From positions 19,406,001 to 19,470,000 of the forward strand of contig CM060731.1 in the NCBI GenBank assembly GCA_030704615.1: DNA of 64,000 nucleotides, in the 5' to 3' direction. The notes under the pieces are model-generated. The model did not search any database, was not told the DNA's origin, and saw nothing but the letters and a program-made list of their open reading frames with translations. The stretch is from Takakia lepidozioides (taxonomy: Eukaryota > Streptophyta > Takakiopsida > Takakiales > Takakiaceae). Position 1 is the first letter of the stretch. Every line of letters starts with the position of its first letter. The position numbers were made by a program, and so were the translations under genes. Positions 9,108-20,869 of the stretch are shown here, one piece after another.

Positions 9108-12100
9108 ATGGGAAGCACGGAGGAACCAGAGCGCAAGCGGCGCCATCTCAACACCCATTCGGTCTCTCCCCCTTTCAAGAAGCAGCCGGTTCCATCTTCT
9201 GATGAGAAGAAGGTAACATCTTTCTGTTTGCGGAGATGAAGCTCTTCAGACTCTTAGGGTGTAGAGTGTGACATGTTCGCGGTTGACGGTGGATGGAGCT
9301 CAACTGTACTATCGTGCCGTTAGTGTTCAGGCTGGATAAACCCTTGTTTCTGGCGTAAAGCCCCTTTGGACTGGTGGACTATTTCACCTGTGCGCTCCCC
9401 TGCCTCTCTGCAACAATCAAAGATGTGTTATCCTGCTGATTGAACAAATTTCATGTTCACCTCTGCAGTGGCATTCAACGTACAATGTAGTTGGAATGAG
9501 AGTAGGGTTTTCCTTTGGGCGGCTACAGTACTGTTTTTTCTTTTTTATTTGTTTTTATTTGTTTTTTGGTTTCCAACGGTGAAATGTCTACTATGCTCGT
9601 TTGCGCAGCGTTTGCAGAATATGGCTTCTTCTTAGCTGTGAGGAGTACAGTTATCTCATACCATGACTTAGCAGGGTTCCCTGGTTTCTGAAGTTCTCTC
9701 CTGGGAACTCTAGAACCAGTCAGTGTACTCGTCTTGTTTCTATCCTGAGAAGGGTGCCAGGAAAGGGAGAATGAGGACTTTGGGGCTTATTAGTGTGAAT
9801 GCTTATTTTTTGAGTGGGGATTCAGGTGGATGCAGCGATGCTGCAGTACCAAAACCAGAAGCTGGCGCAGCAGCTGGAGGTGCAACGGGCAGAAATCAAT
9901 GCATTGGAGGGAAAATTCAATCAACTGAAGACCAAACAGGCTTCCTATGATGACACTCTGATAGCTGTCAACCGTGTGTGGAATCAGGTCTGTAAGTGTT
10001 GTCTTCCCTGGTTGGTTTGTGGTGGTTAGGGTTATCTTAGCATGGAAGCCAAAGTAACGCATGCAGTCTGTGGTTGTAGAGAATGTACTCATCAGACATT
10101 GTGGCCATAGATCACTCTGCGCTCAGTTTGGGCGGAACATCTGGTTGTAGAGCGAGAAGAGAGAGAGAAAGGGCTTAAGGTATTGATTGGATGGTGTGCT
10201 CTGTAACAGCTGGTGGACGATCTGGAGTTGCTTGCTGTGCGCACTAATGCCACTACTAATGGGATTCGAGTCCTTGAACCTACAACCTCGACTAAAGGTA
10301 AGCTCTGAAATACTATGCCCGCTTATAGGAATCTGTTGGCCCGGGGGAAACCATCCTTATGGGGGAGAGAATCTTATTTATGCCAGCTTCAGCCAGCGTC
10401 ATCTTATTCATCGGTCCTTTGCCTTTGGCTGTGCAGAATTACCCTTCCTTTGTATCAAAATACCTTTGACTCTTCTTCAATTTGTTGAGATGGCCTTGCA
10501 TACCCTGTCAGCAGCTCCCTGGCAAATGTACGGATTGACAAAGTTGTCCATCATGGCTTCGTTATCCGATTCATGTCACTTGACTAGTAGTTTAGATGCA
10601 GGGGTGAGCCCCAGCATGGTTACTTAGTAAGCTTTGATAGAGCAATCTTGAAGAACTGAGTAGTTTGACACTTGCGGAGGGCGACTTATGTGGAGTTGTG
10701 CTTCTTGCAATCTTGTCAAACTTTTAGCTCTTTCACTTATTAGTTAGTTTCAGTGAGTTGTTTGGGTTGCTCTGTTGAGCAAACCGTCCGTGGCAGATGT
10801 GGACTACAAGATATGCTAAATTCATGTGACAGGCTGTTTGAGTTTTACCTAAGGTGAACTCACAAGCTTTGCACGAAATCTACCTTGCCAGGTAAGGACC
10901 TTACAAGTTACTATCTCAGGTTTTGGTGGAGACCAGGTATACATGTATTGTACACGTGGGTTTAGAGCTAAGGGAAATGTGGGTAAACACTCTAGTTTGT
11001 GTGGTCATCTGCTTTTCTAAACATCAATTAATAACCCGGTCTGCAGAGAGGATCAGTGCTTCATTCCCTCCAGAGGAAACCTTTCTCCAACGGTTGCTGG
11101 ACAGGGGTGCTACAGAGAGTAGCACCATGAGAGAGAGCAATAATTGTTCTGTTGAGGCAGGCCTAGTCACACGGAAGGCTGCTACTATGAAAACCATGAA
11201 GTGTCTGGTACGAGCAATTGATCTGCAGCGAACAAAAAACGAGGAGCTTGCTGCCTCTCTTCGCAACGTGCTATCAGCAGATGGTCAGTTCTCTTAATAA
11301 CAACCTGCACAACGAGATCAGACAGATTTATGATGTATTTGATCTGGAACGATTTTCATCACTGTCCAGTGCATGCCATTCTAGGAATGAGGAACTTGCT
11401 CACAAGCAGCAGTGTCTTGTTACGTTGGAAAAGCTCCATAAGGGGGAAGATGGTGTGAGGAAAGAGAATAAGAGATTGAAAGAGATAGACCAGAAGGTTG
11501 ATTGAGCAAATAAAGCAACGTGTGGTGATGTACATAGAACACAAACTTGTTTGCCAGTAGAAGATATCATTTGGTTTGAGTGCTGGTTAACTCTCCTGAA
11601 CTCTTCATCCGGAAGATATGGATATAGGTCTTTTGACCAACTCGTGAAAGTGTTTGTTGGTCCAGGGTTCCCTGGGGTTCATTATTTGGTGTGGTCCTTG
11701 ACAGCGACTAGCTAGATGCCGGGTATGCAATTCTACTGTCTCTTCTCAGAAAAGAGAGAAAGGGGAGGGAGCTAAACTCATGTGAGGAATGCTGATTCCT
11801 TTGTTCTGGTTATGTATTGACAGAGGCAAGTCAAGTTTTAGGGAACACAGATGAGGAGTTACGGGTTGAGATGGGGAGGTTGCGAGCGGCCATGGATGCC
11901 CTTCACTTGAAGCACAAAGACATGTCAGTCGAGGTTGGCTCTTCTCGAGATATCCATGCCAAAGATCAGGCAGAAATCAAGAGGCTAACAGGTGGTTTTT
12001 GGTCCCTTGCTTATGTGGGAGTGTCGGGGCCATGTATGTCAATCGTCTAGCAAGTGTGGATGGAAAAACTCACTTTTGTTCACTGACGTGGTTAGAAGTG

Positions 12101-15100
12101 GGTAAGAGGTTAACTTCCTGTGACGCTTTAAAGAGTAAATCAGTGTTTTTGAAAACTGTATCCAGGCGGAGATTGGAACTTCATAATAGAAAAAAATCAA
12201 GGGATTAGAACTTGCTTCAAAGCAGGAGGCTTTACAGGAACCCAACCAGAAAAGTGGATTTCTTCTTCCCTCTTCACCAAAGCCAATTTAAACTTAGCCC
12301 CTACACTTCTGACCTCCCTTTAGGATGCAAACTAAAAGGTGTGCTGTGTATAGAAAGCGTTTAGACTAGTGACAGACAGTCTTGAGACATGGCAACTGTC
12401 AAATAAAGTTCATTACCACAAAGCTTTTTAGACCAAGGTATATGCAAAAGCGCTATTGATCTGAAGGTTCTCTGGACCCTAGGGTACTGGTGTAGACTAT
12501 TGGCTGGAAGCATGTCAGTAGTGGTCTGGATCCAAAATATTTTCTTGGAAGCTTACACCCCGAAGTTGAATTTGCCTTGCTCCTGTGGGAGTTGCACCTA
12601 TTTGCAGAGGAAGAGTGGAAATGTCGATACTTACAGTTCAGCATGTGTTTCTGTTGTGAAGGTGAGGTGGAGGAGACCTCGGCTGAGCTGGAGATGTGTA
12701 GACGCAAGCTGGCCACACTCCGCAGCCAGAAAGAGGCAATGGCAGTACCAGGCACCCCCCTGCCTGGTGTGAAGATTGAATGTGGGGACCGAGTTGCAGG
12801 GCCTGAAAAGGTCTCAAGGGAAGCCCGTGAGCTCGAGGCTGCATTGGAACAAGCGAAGGTAAGTTGAGGTGTGCTCTCCTTATGCTAGTATTTCTAACAG
12901 GCAAACTTCGTTTCCTTTTTGTCTTACGAAGCAAGTAAAAAACTCTAATTATCACCATAATGTGAAGGAGGAATGGTATTTCTCATTCACCTCATCCAAT
13001 GAACAAGAAGTGCTTACACAGCTTGCAGAACTTTGGCGTTGAGAGTGCAATCTCAGCAACCTTGGAACAGACTAATGCACCAGCTTGGTATCTAACTGCT
13101 CGCTCACGTTATGCATATAGATACTGGCAGGACGAAGGCTGGCAGAACTTCAAGATGCACTGCAAACACAGCTGAATCTTTCACAGCAGCTGCGGCATAT
13201 GCAGGTTGAACATCAAGCTCTTGTGCTGCCTCATCATGTTATTGCTGTATATATAGGTTGTTTTCCCAAAAATTCTGGAAAAATTACAGCAGTGTTCAGG
13301 GACCCGCTGCTGGAGAGAATGCGTAGACAAAGAGATCTAATAGATTTTGTGGGCCACATTGCGTATTGCTGAGTGCTATGCTTTTTCTGGTTTGATGCTT
13401 GGATGATGATTTATTTCATTTCGTAATGTGAATGCTGCAGGACCTCCTAGATGATGAGCAACGAATTTTGGCATCACGCCCTTATCTGTTACTCAGTGAT
13501 CAAGTCCAGTATCTGAAGACTGAGGTTGAGCGGTATCGAGGCGTGGTAGACCAGTTACAGGTTGGCTTTGTTTGATGACTTGTTGCTTCTTACTACAAGA
13601 CTTCCTTTGTCATTATTTCAGACTTTATATGTGTGGAAGATGCCACATCTTTGTGGCTTATTTGCTCTGTGATGTTTTCCCTGTCACTGCGCATTTTTTG
13701 ACCTGGGGCATGCCCATGGTTCCCAGGGCTGAGCATAGCATGGACATGAACTTAATAATCAGTGTACTTGGATTTGAAAGAACTCTGTCCGTCATCAGAA
13801 CATTCGTACACCAAGCCAACTTAAAACTTTGGCCAATTTAAATTAATAGTTAACTTATCGGATGATGATATCAAATTTGTAATTTTCAGATCCGCTGGAC
13901 TTGTATCTTTGTTATTGCAGAGTGAGCGTGACATAGTACTGCGTCGTGAGAAAGAGGTGATTTTAAAGGCTGAAGCTGGCGAAGCGGCCCGAAGGGCAAG
14001 CACCTTTGCAGATGCCAGGGCAGCAGAGTTGGAGACAAAGTTACAGCAGTGCATAGCAGATCGTGACACTTTGCAATTGAGATTAGAGGAGGCCGCTCAA
14101 GCTTCAGGCATGTTTGCGATGAGACTCTCTCACCTGCCCTCTCCTCTATGTTATATTTGTATCTTAATGAGACAAAATGACTTGTCCATCCAAAGCTAGT
14201 TTACCAAAGGTGATTGACATTTACCTGATTTGTAGGAACTACCTAGCTTGCATCTCTGTCTGTGAATAGGCCATGGGCTGTTGAAACTGGAGTGCGGTAT
14301 GTGCTCATCATGGGGTTTGCCTTGCTACACCTTAAGTAGACTTGACATTTGTTCAGGAATTCAACTGGTTTGAGTGTTTTTCTATTTTGTAGTGTTGCTA
14401 GTTGTTGAGAAGGTGCTAAAAATCTCTATAATTTGTACTAGCAGGACTTGTTATGTGTCAAAGATAAAAGTTCCCTGGTCCATGGAATGTCCAGGAAGGC
14501 ATGTGAAGACGTTTCAATCGCTTTTGAATTTGTCGCTTTGAGAAGTGCATCATTTGTGGTTACCTTGATATTTGGTCTTGTTGTAGGGAGGAAAGAGTCT
14601 GTTGCTGAGCTGAAGGTGATGGTCACCACACTCCACAAGGAGATGAGCATGATGCAAGCTCAGCTAAACAAATACAAGGAAGCTGCTTGTGAAGTTCATT
14701 CACTTCGTGCAGAGATTAACTCTCTGGCTGTGATTCTTGAAAGAAAGGTACATTAACCAAATTCCAACCCTCTTTGGGAGGGTAGTTGGATCAAACCCTG
14801 GAAGCTCTACAGATTAGTTGATGATCCTCGAATTTGTCTACCAAATTCCTGAAGAATTCCCAGAAGTTTTTGCATGTGTAGGAATGGTTGGATGGGAAAC
14901 CCAAGGAACCCACTGCCTTCCTCTTGCAAGGACTCAGAATAGGCTTTGTCATGCTACCTCACTATATGCAGATTGACCAGTGCCCCGTGGGAGTTATAAA
15001 TTGGTCATGCAGTTGATCAAGGCCATCATTCACAGCTTGGTTTCTCTGAATCTAAATGAGAGGAGGTTTCTTGTGTTGTGCAGACAGATGAATGCAAAAG

Positions 15101-16422
15101 CCTTTCATCCCAATATGATGGCCAGGTTGCCGAACTGAATCTGCTGAAAAGTGAGGTGTGATTTTGGTCCTTTTTTAAAGTTAAATGAATCTTCTGAGAT
15201 TGAAATCAACACTTCTGAATTAGTCTTCCTTAGCATGGGTCACTTTCCTGTGTTACAACCCATGAATGATACAAAACTCCTATTTATCTCCAAAGTGGGA
15301 ATGCTCCAGCTCCATAGATGCTTAACACAGGAGTTTTGTATCATTCACTGACTCAATCATTCCGTTGGTATTTGAGTAGCACAAGCATTAGTCAAACTTC
15401 TTATCACTTGCATGTGAAGCTAGAATTGATGTTTTGATTTCCATGTCCTAAAAAGTAATTTCAACTGCAGGCTGATCCCCCGTAACTTCAGAAAAAAGAA
15501 AAATACTGGTATTTGATTGGGGTTTCCACATACAGGTCCAAGCTTTGCGGGATAGTGAGCAAGAGTTGAATCTTATCCTGGATATGTACAGCAGAGAATC
15601 GACTGACCCCAGGTATTTTTGGATTGCTGTCCTCCCAATTTAATTCCATGAAGCTTCTGAAACAAAGCAGGTTTAGTTTTTCTCTCATGTGGAGACCCCT
15701 GCAAGTAGAGATGGAGTTTGTGGAGCACTTTTTACATTCTATACTTCAATAAGACGTCTGTCAGGCTTGTTAATGAACGTAAAGACACTGTATATGCAGA
15801 GACATTATGGATTTGCAGCAAGCCGAGTGTAGAGTGTTGGCACAAGTGGAGCGCCTAAAGGCAGCACTGGATGAGCACAGCCTAGAGCTTCGTGTGAAAG
15901 CTGCCAATGAGGCAGAGGCTGCATGCCAGCAAAGGCTCACAGCAGCTGAAGCTGAGATTGTTGAGCTACAACAAAGACTAGATGCTGCGGACAGGTTTGG
16001 CTCTTACAGTATGAAAGCAGAAGAGATATAAGGAACATGCCCGTCTAATTCCTAATCAATCTCTACTTCAACTTTTCAGATGGTTAACAAATTTCAAGAC
16101 TGTTCAGATGACACACAGTCTGGAAAAGAAAATGGACACAGCTTGTTACCTCTGGTCAGGACTTTGTGTTGTGTTGCCTGTAGCGATAGGGCTTTTAGTA
16201 AGGAAGTCAATATGACTTCCTCTCTTGTCTGTTGTTATGTTCAATGCCAGGTTTGGACTCCTCTTGAATGTTCTATTTGAAGCTCGCTGGCCTGAAATTG
16301 TTTTCCCCAATGTGACCATGTGAGGAGGGGCTTGCATATTTTGCTGCAGGGATGTCGTGGAGCTAAGAGTGACTTTGAAGTCGAAGAATGAGGAAGGAGA
16401 TGCCTATATCGCTGAAATAGAG

Positions 16423-16466
<44 letters not shown>

Positions 16467-19400
16467 ATTGTAATTGGGATGCACATATCCGGAAAGTTGT
16501 TCAAACTGGCAAGAGCAAAGCTCTGGGGCTCACTAAATTTTTCCACTGCAGAGGGGTCAACTCTGAGGTTAAGAAAACCATGCTTTGTCGCGTTATTAGA
16601 CCTGCCTTGGAGTACGGATCTGCTATATGGGTTGATAACTCCAACCAGGCTAAGTCTCTAGAATCCATTCAAGTGGGGGTGCTTAAGGAGTGTATGTCAG
16701 CATGCTCCAAAACAGCCAATGTGGCTGTTCGGGGTGAGTTTGGCATTCCGTCCCTAAGCTCCCGACGAGATGAATTCAAGGTCAGATGGTGGGGTCAGCT
16801 ACAACATATGCCCAACACCAGATATCCTAAGTTAATGGACTCTATATCTTGGAAACAGGACCGCCCTGTCAAACAGGCTAAGTCCTGGCAGAAGAGAGTA
16901 GAAGAGATTCTCAAGGACCTGGACCTGGATCCGCAAGTCTTGACCCTGCTGGATAAATCTGACTTAGAGGCTGTAGTGTCCTCAGCCATGTCTGTTGCCA
17001 TGAGATTGTCTGATGAAAATGAAGTTAGGCAGAAAACTTCCCTGAACTTGTTTCCAGTCTGTGACATGGGGGAGGACATCTTGGATGACCTCAAGGGTCT
17101 ACCCACTCTCGGCACTAGACTGAAATTTAAACTCAGGGCAGGAAGCCTACCTTTGAACAGCAAACAGAAGCAGAGAGGAAAGGGAGAGTGCAATTGCCCG
17201 TTGTGTGGGCAATCTGAAGACAGTATTCATTTTCTGATACACTGTCCGGGGTTCTCTCACCAAAGAGACGCTCTCTTCAAATCTATTAAGGGAATTGTGC
17301 CTGTACCCCTGTTTACCAACTTTGAAAGTCTCGAGGCTGAGCCAAAAGCCCAGGCCCTCCTGAGGCCTAGTTTTTGGGCAAATCACACACAGCAGATTGA
17401 TGCTTGTGTGAAGGGATTTCTAGAGGATATCTGGAAAACCCGGATTAATTCTTTATATGGAGGTAAGTCTTACTACCAACGTCAGCCCCTGACAGAGGTA
17501 GGTTCTGTCCCTTTTGTTCCCGCTCAAACTGGGCGCGGGGTCAATGGCCACAAGGCTACGGCAAACAACGTCTTATGAGTACAATCTCTCTCTCTCTACA
17601 CGGGCCATTCCCCTGCAACTCCCTGGAGTGAGATCTCTGAATGGTAACAAGCGGACTCCTACCGCTTGGGGGCAGCCCCTCCGCCCAAATTGGGCAGTCG
17701 TATGCTCTGTCTAGCATACTCGGCACTGGGCTCGGGTTGGTTCCTGTGCTTAAACTTATGGCCTGCGAAAACAATCAAAAATTTAGCTTCTATCAACATC
17801 AACACTCCTCAGGGTGATCCCTGGGAATTGGTGACTTATGCCAAATCTAGGGCTTCATGTGTAGTTTTTGGGGTGAATCCCAGGATGGACGATGTGTCCT
17901 TTAAAACTACATGCTCTAGCTTAGGCTTGGATTTCATGGCTAATGGTACCATCTCGAGACTTGATAACAGGGGTACGTTGAAGGTTGCAATGACCAAAAG
18001 TGCTTCTAATAGAGTCCCGCATCAATTCAATCTCAAAGAAGTTCGTCCCTTGACTGGCTGGAGAGCGGTCTTAGACATTGGTGATTCAATGGGGCGCTCT
18101 AGGAAGACAACCAAGGGCAACAACTTCAACTTGAGAGTTTCTAATCGGTTTGATGCTCTGGATGAGGTTGAATCCAAACAGCGAGGCTGAGCCAAAAGCC
18201 CAGGCCCTCCTGAGGCCTAGTTTTTGGGCAAATCACACACAGCAGATTGATGCTTGTGTGAAGGGATTTCTAGAGGATATCTGGAAAACCCGGATTAATT
18301 CTTTATATGGAGGTAAGTCTTACTACCAACGTCAGCCCCTGACAGAGGTAGGTTCTGTCCCTTTTGTTCCCGCTCAAACTGGGCGCGGGGTCAATGGCCA
18401 CAAGGCTACGGCAAACAACGTCTTATGAGTACAATCTCTCTCTCTCTCTCTTTCCCCCTATTTTGGGACCACATGTAACCTGCCTTTGATGAGAAAGATC
18501 TACTAAATTTTGACTTTGGGTTTTATTTTTAAGTCTTATGCTGATAGCGTATTTCCAACAGACCATTGGGCAAGCATACGAAGACATGCAGACGCAGAAC
18601 CAAAGGTTACTTCAGCAGATTACAGAACGCGATGATTACAACACTCAGGTATGTGAAACCGTTCATCCTGTGTGCCATGTCCTAAGGATCTGTGAAACTA
18701 TCTGTGATGGTTACCATGTGCAGTCATATTATCTGACACCAGGCAGTAGCACATTAGGTAGTGGAGAAGCAGGAGGCGCCTTGTGTTCATGCCAGCAGGT
18801 ACGTACTGTCTCAAACTTTTCACTTTAGGGAGTCTTGCCACAGAAATTATCTCCAAAGGGCTCAGTAATGGTGTTCTGACCCAAATTCCAGAATTGTAAC
18901 CACAGATCAGTCCCTGGGTACAGAGAACCAGCATTGTTATCATACTTTCAGTTTATCTTGTCTTTCCAGAGACATAGTAATGGACGGGGTCACTTTGTTG
19001 GAATGCAGCTAGCTCTCTGGCTGGCTCACTCATGACAGTACCAGTTACGAATGTAGGTGTTAAAGTGCTCCGAAATGAGGCTGAAACTTACATGTAGTCT
19101 TGTGGAAGTCTGCTGACAGCAATTTTTCGTGGTCTTCAGCTGGTGGCAGAGAGTTTAAAGGCAAAGCAGCAGCATTCGTCTTTACAGTCCGAGAAGCATG
19201 TATTGGCCAGCCGTATGCAGCAGGCTTATGCTGCAGCTGACCTCCACAAACAGCGCATAAGTCGCTTGGAAGAACAGGTATGAGCTTTACACCATGACCG
19301 CAGGAAGCTTTCTAGTCATGTAAGATGAAACAAGAGTATCTTGGGTATTCTAGACCTGAGCACCATGCCTAGTACGTGTTTCACACTACCAGTGACTTGG

Positions 19401-20869
19401 TACATCTTCGAATGAGTATGTTTCAATCAACTGGTTACGAGTCACAAATCTGTTTGCTCACGTCTTTGCAGGACTTAGCAAGTGAAAACTGAGTAGTCTT
19501 TCTTACATGAATCATCTCAATTTAGTTCTTAAAGCCAAATCCTAACCACATATCTGATTGGCAATGGTGCAGGTTAGAACATACATAGATCAGTTAGGCA
19601 AAGCCACCGATGAAAACCGGCAGTGCACCTCAGCCTTGGAGAGTGCCAAACGTAATATAGTTGAGAGTGAGAGAGAGCTCCTGTCTATCAAATCAGCACT
19701 TGAAGCAGCACACAAGGGACTCGAGGATCGTGGACACAAAATAGCTGAAGCACAGTCTGAGCTTGAAAAGGAGAGGTGAGTTGCCAATGCTCATTTTTAG
19801 GAAAGAAATAGTGGTGGTTCTATAGTCAAAGACGAGCTAAAGTTGTGGGCAGAAATCCCACTCTTTGCTTCTATGTAACCAGTGCTCCACAGTCTACGGT
19901 TTGACTTCTCTTGGATTAGTTGAGAACCAAACACCATAACTTGAACTATGCATTCATTGTACCTCAAGCCCTTGCAATCAAACCTGTTACTGTGCTTCAA
20001 CAAGTTTTAAATGAATTCCTAAACAGGAATCTCTCCACCATAATTTGGAGACAGAGCTTACCATAGAGTGGGGGAGCCTTGTTGTCAGGACACTTTGCCA
20101 CCTATGTCGAGGATCTCATGTGGCCCTGGGCATCTAGGGGTGGCTGAGTCTCTTGGTGAAGAAGGAGGTATCTACAAACTACTGGGTGCCATTGTGATTG
20201 AAACAGCTGGCAGTACTGCCAATAACACAATGAGTGACTATCACCAGTGTCAGTATCGGTCTTTCCACATTAAGTGCATTATGTGTCTTGAAGCTGTTTG
20301 CTTAGTGAAATCACAGTTTCGACAGTGGTTTTTAAATGGAGTGGTTGCTGTTGTTCTTCTACAGGTTTGACAAGAGAAGGGTGCAAGAAGAGTTGGATGC
20401 GTTGAACATCAGGGTGACACGCTTGAACCTGCATTACGACTCTGGATCAATTGTAGAACGGCTGCAAGAGGAGATCAAAGAGTACAAAGCAATATTGAAA
20501 TGTAGTGTCTGCCATGACCGACCAAAGGAGGTAATCCCAGTTTCCCGGTAGTTCCCCGGACAGTTGGCCTCTCCACTGTTTTCCTAGTCCCATGGTAGAT
20601 GATCCTCTTTGGATTTAACAAACATGGATGTAACGGGGTTTTAAGATAGTGACTGTCATTAGAGACTGTGACCTCAATTTCTGGAAAACTTTCTCAAGGT
20701 CATTCTGACATCGATTCCTTTCGTTGTCTACTTGCAGGTGGTTATCACAAAGTGTTACCATTTGTTTTGCAGCCCGTGCATCCAACGGAATTTGGAGATC
20801 CGACATCGCAAATGTCCTGGCTGTGGTGTTCCATTTGGTCAAAACGATGTGCGCAACGTCTACATCTGA
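9108..20869 (+). CDS. HUB1: HUB1/HUB2 (BRE1-type) histone H2B E3 ubiquitin ligase, 19 exons
   Basis: Nuclear RING E3 that monoubiquitylates histone H2B in transcribed chromatin. Exons: 9108-9212, 9826-9987, 10210-10297, 11047-11283, 11824-11991, 12662-12858, 13121-13204, 13441-13560, 13921-14107, 14587-14747, 15084-15155, 15536-15612, 15800-15994, 16350-16422, 18562-18648, 19140-19277, 19573-19775, 20365-20530, 20738-20869. Phases are consistent and sum to 883 codons plus TGA, close to the roughly 880 of plant HUBs. The N-terminus has the basic EPERKRRH motif. Coiled coil fills most of the protein (e.g. SLDEHSLELRVKAANEAEA-like block in exon 13). The C3HC4 RING is C831, C834, C846, H848, C851, C854, C866, C869, and the protein ends NDVRNVYI. 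Exon 9 to 10 appears to use a GC donor. Intron 14 contains LINE copies beginning at the donor. HUB1 and HUB2 cannot be told apart here. Confidence 0.93.
10082..10141 (-). mobile_element. 60-bp LINE 3' tip with 11-bp target-site duplication (HUB intron 2)
   Basis: Only the terminal about 60 bases of the LINE are present (GTACTCATCAGACATTGTGG ... CAGTTTGGGCGGAACATC, minus orientation). It is flanked by the direct repeat TGGTTGTAGAG at 10071-10081 and 10142-10152. The target again contains GTAGAG. Confidence 0.85.
11284..11503 (+). other. Coiled-coil-like ORF inside HUB intron 4
   Basis: A frame open from the ATG at 11281 reads hydrophilic, heptad-like sequence (LHNEIRQIYDVFDLER, then NEELAHKQQCLVTLEKLHKG, ending ENKRLKEIDQKVD). 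It is out of frame with exon 4, and the spliced model from exon 4 (11283) to exon 5 (11824) matches plant HUB proteins without it. It could be an alternative exon, a former exon, or chance. Confidence 0.35.
16423..16463. repeat. (TC)n microsatellite at the HUB exon 14 donor
   Basis: A pure TC run of about 40 bases starts immediately after GAG|GT of exon 14 and ends at the 5'-truncated LINE. The donor therefore reads GTTCTC rather than a normal GTAAGT. Confidence 0.9.
16464..17598 (+). mobile_element. 5'-truncated LINE (non-LTR retrotransposon), copy A
   Basis: Encodes the C-terminal part of a LINE ORF2 downstream of the RT core. An open frame runs 16580-17578 (332 codons): RPALEYGSAIWVDNS is the post-RT region, WWGQLQHMP follows, then the CCHC-type motif CNCPLCGQSEDSIHFLIHCP typical of the ORF2 C-terminus, and finally EDIWKTRINSLYGGKSYYQ to a TGA. 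The RT and endonuclease are missing. The 3' UTR is very short and ends GTCTTATGAGTACAAT followed by TCTCTC, so the tail is CT-rich rather than poly(A). It lies sense-oriented in HUB intron 14. The frame is intact, unlike copy B at 44-45 kb. Confidence 0.88.
17599..18452 (+). mobile_element. Internally deleted LINE, 5' region joined to 3' end
   Basis: Positions 17666-18182 contain an open frame not in copy A (NLASININTPQGDPWELVTYA; IGDSMGRSRKTTKG; SNRFDALDEVESKQ), probably a LINE 5'/ORF1-ORF2 junction region. At 18183 it joins sequence that appears identical to 17333-17597 of copy A, including the CT tail. The simplest reading is a second LINE with ORF2 deleted. The exact about 265-base identity suggests recent duplication, gene conversion or a collapsed assembly. 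Confidence 0.7.

Noticed and set aside
8567-9178. 203-codon ORF on the minus strand
   Set aside because: GC-rich, overlaps the HUB start exon, Ser/Pro/Arg-rich without any family feature; a shadow ORF.
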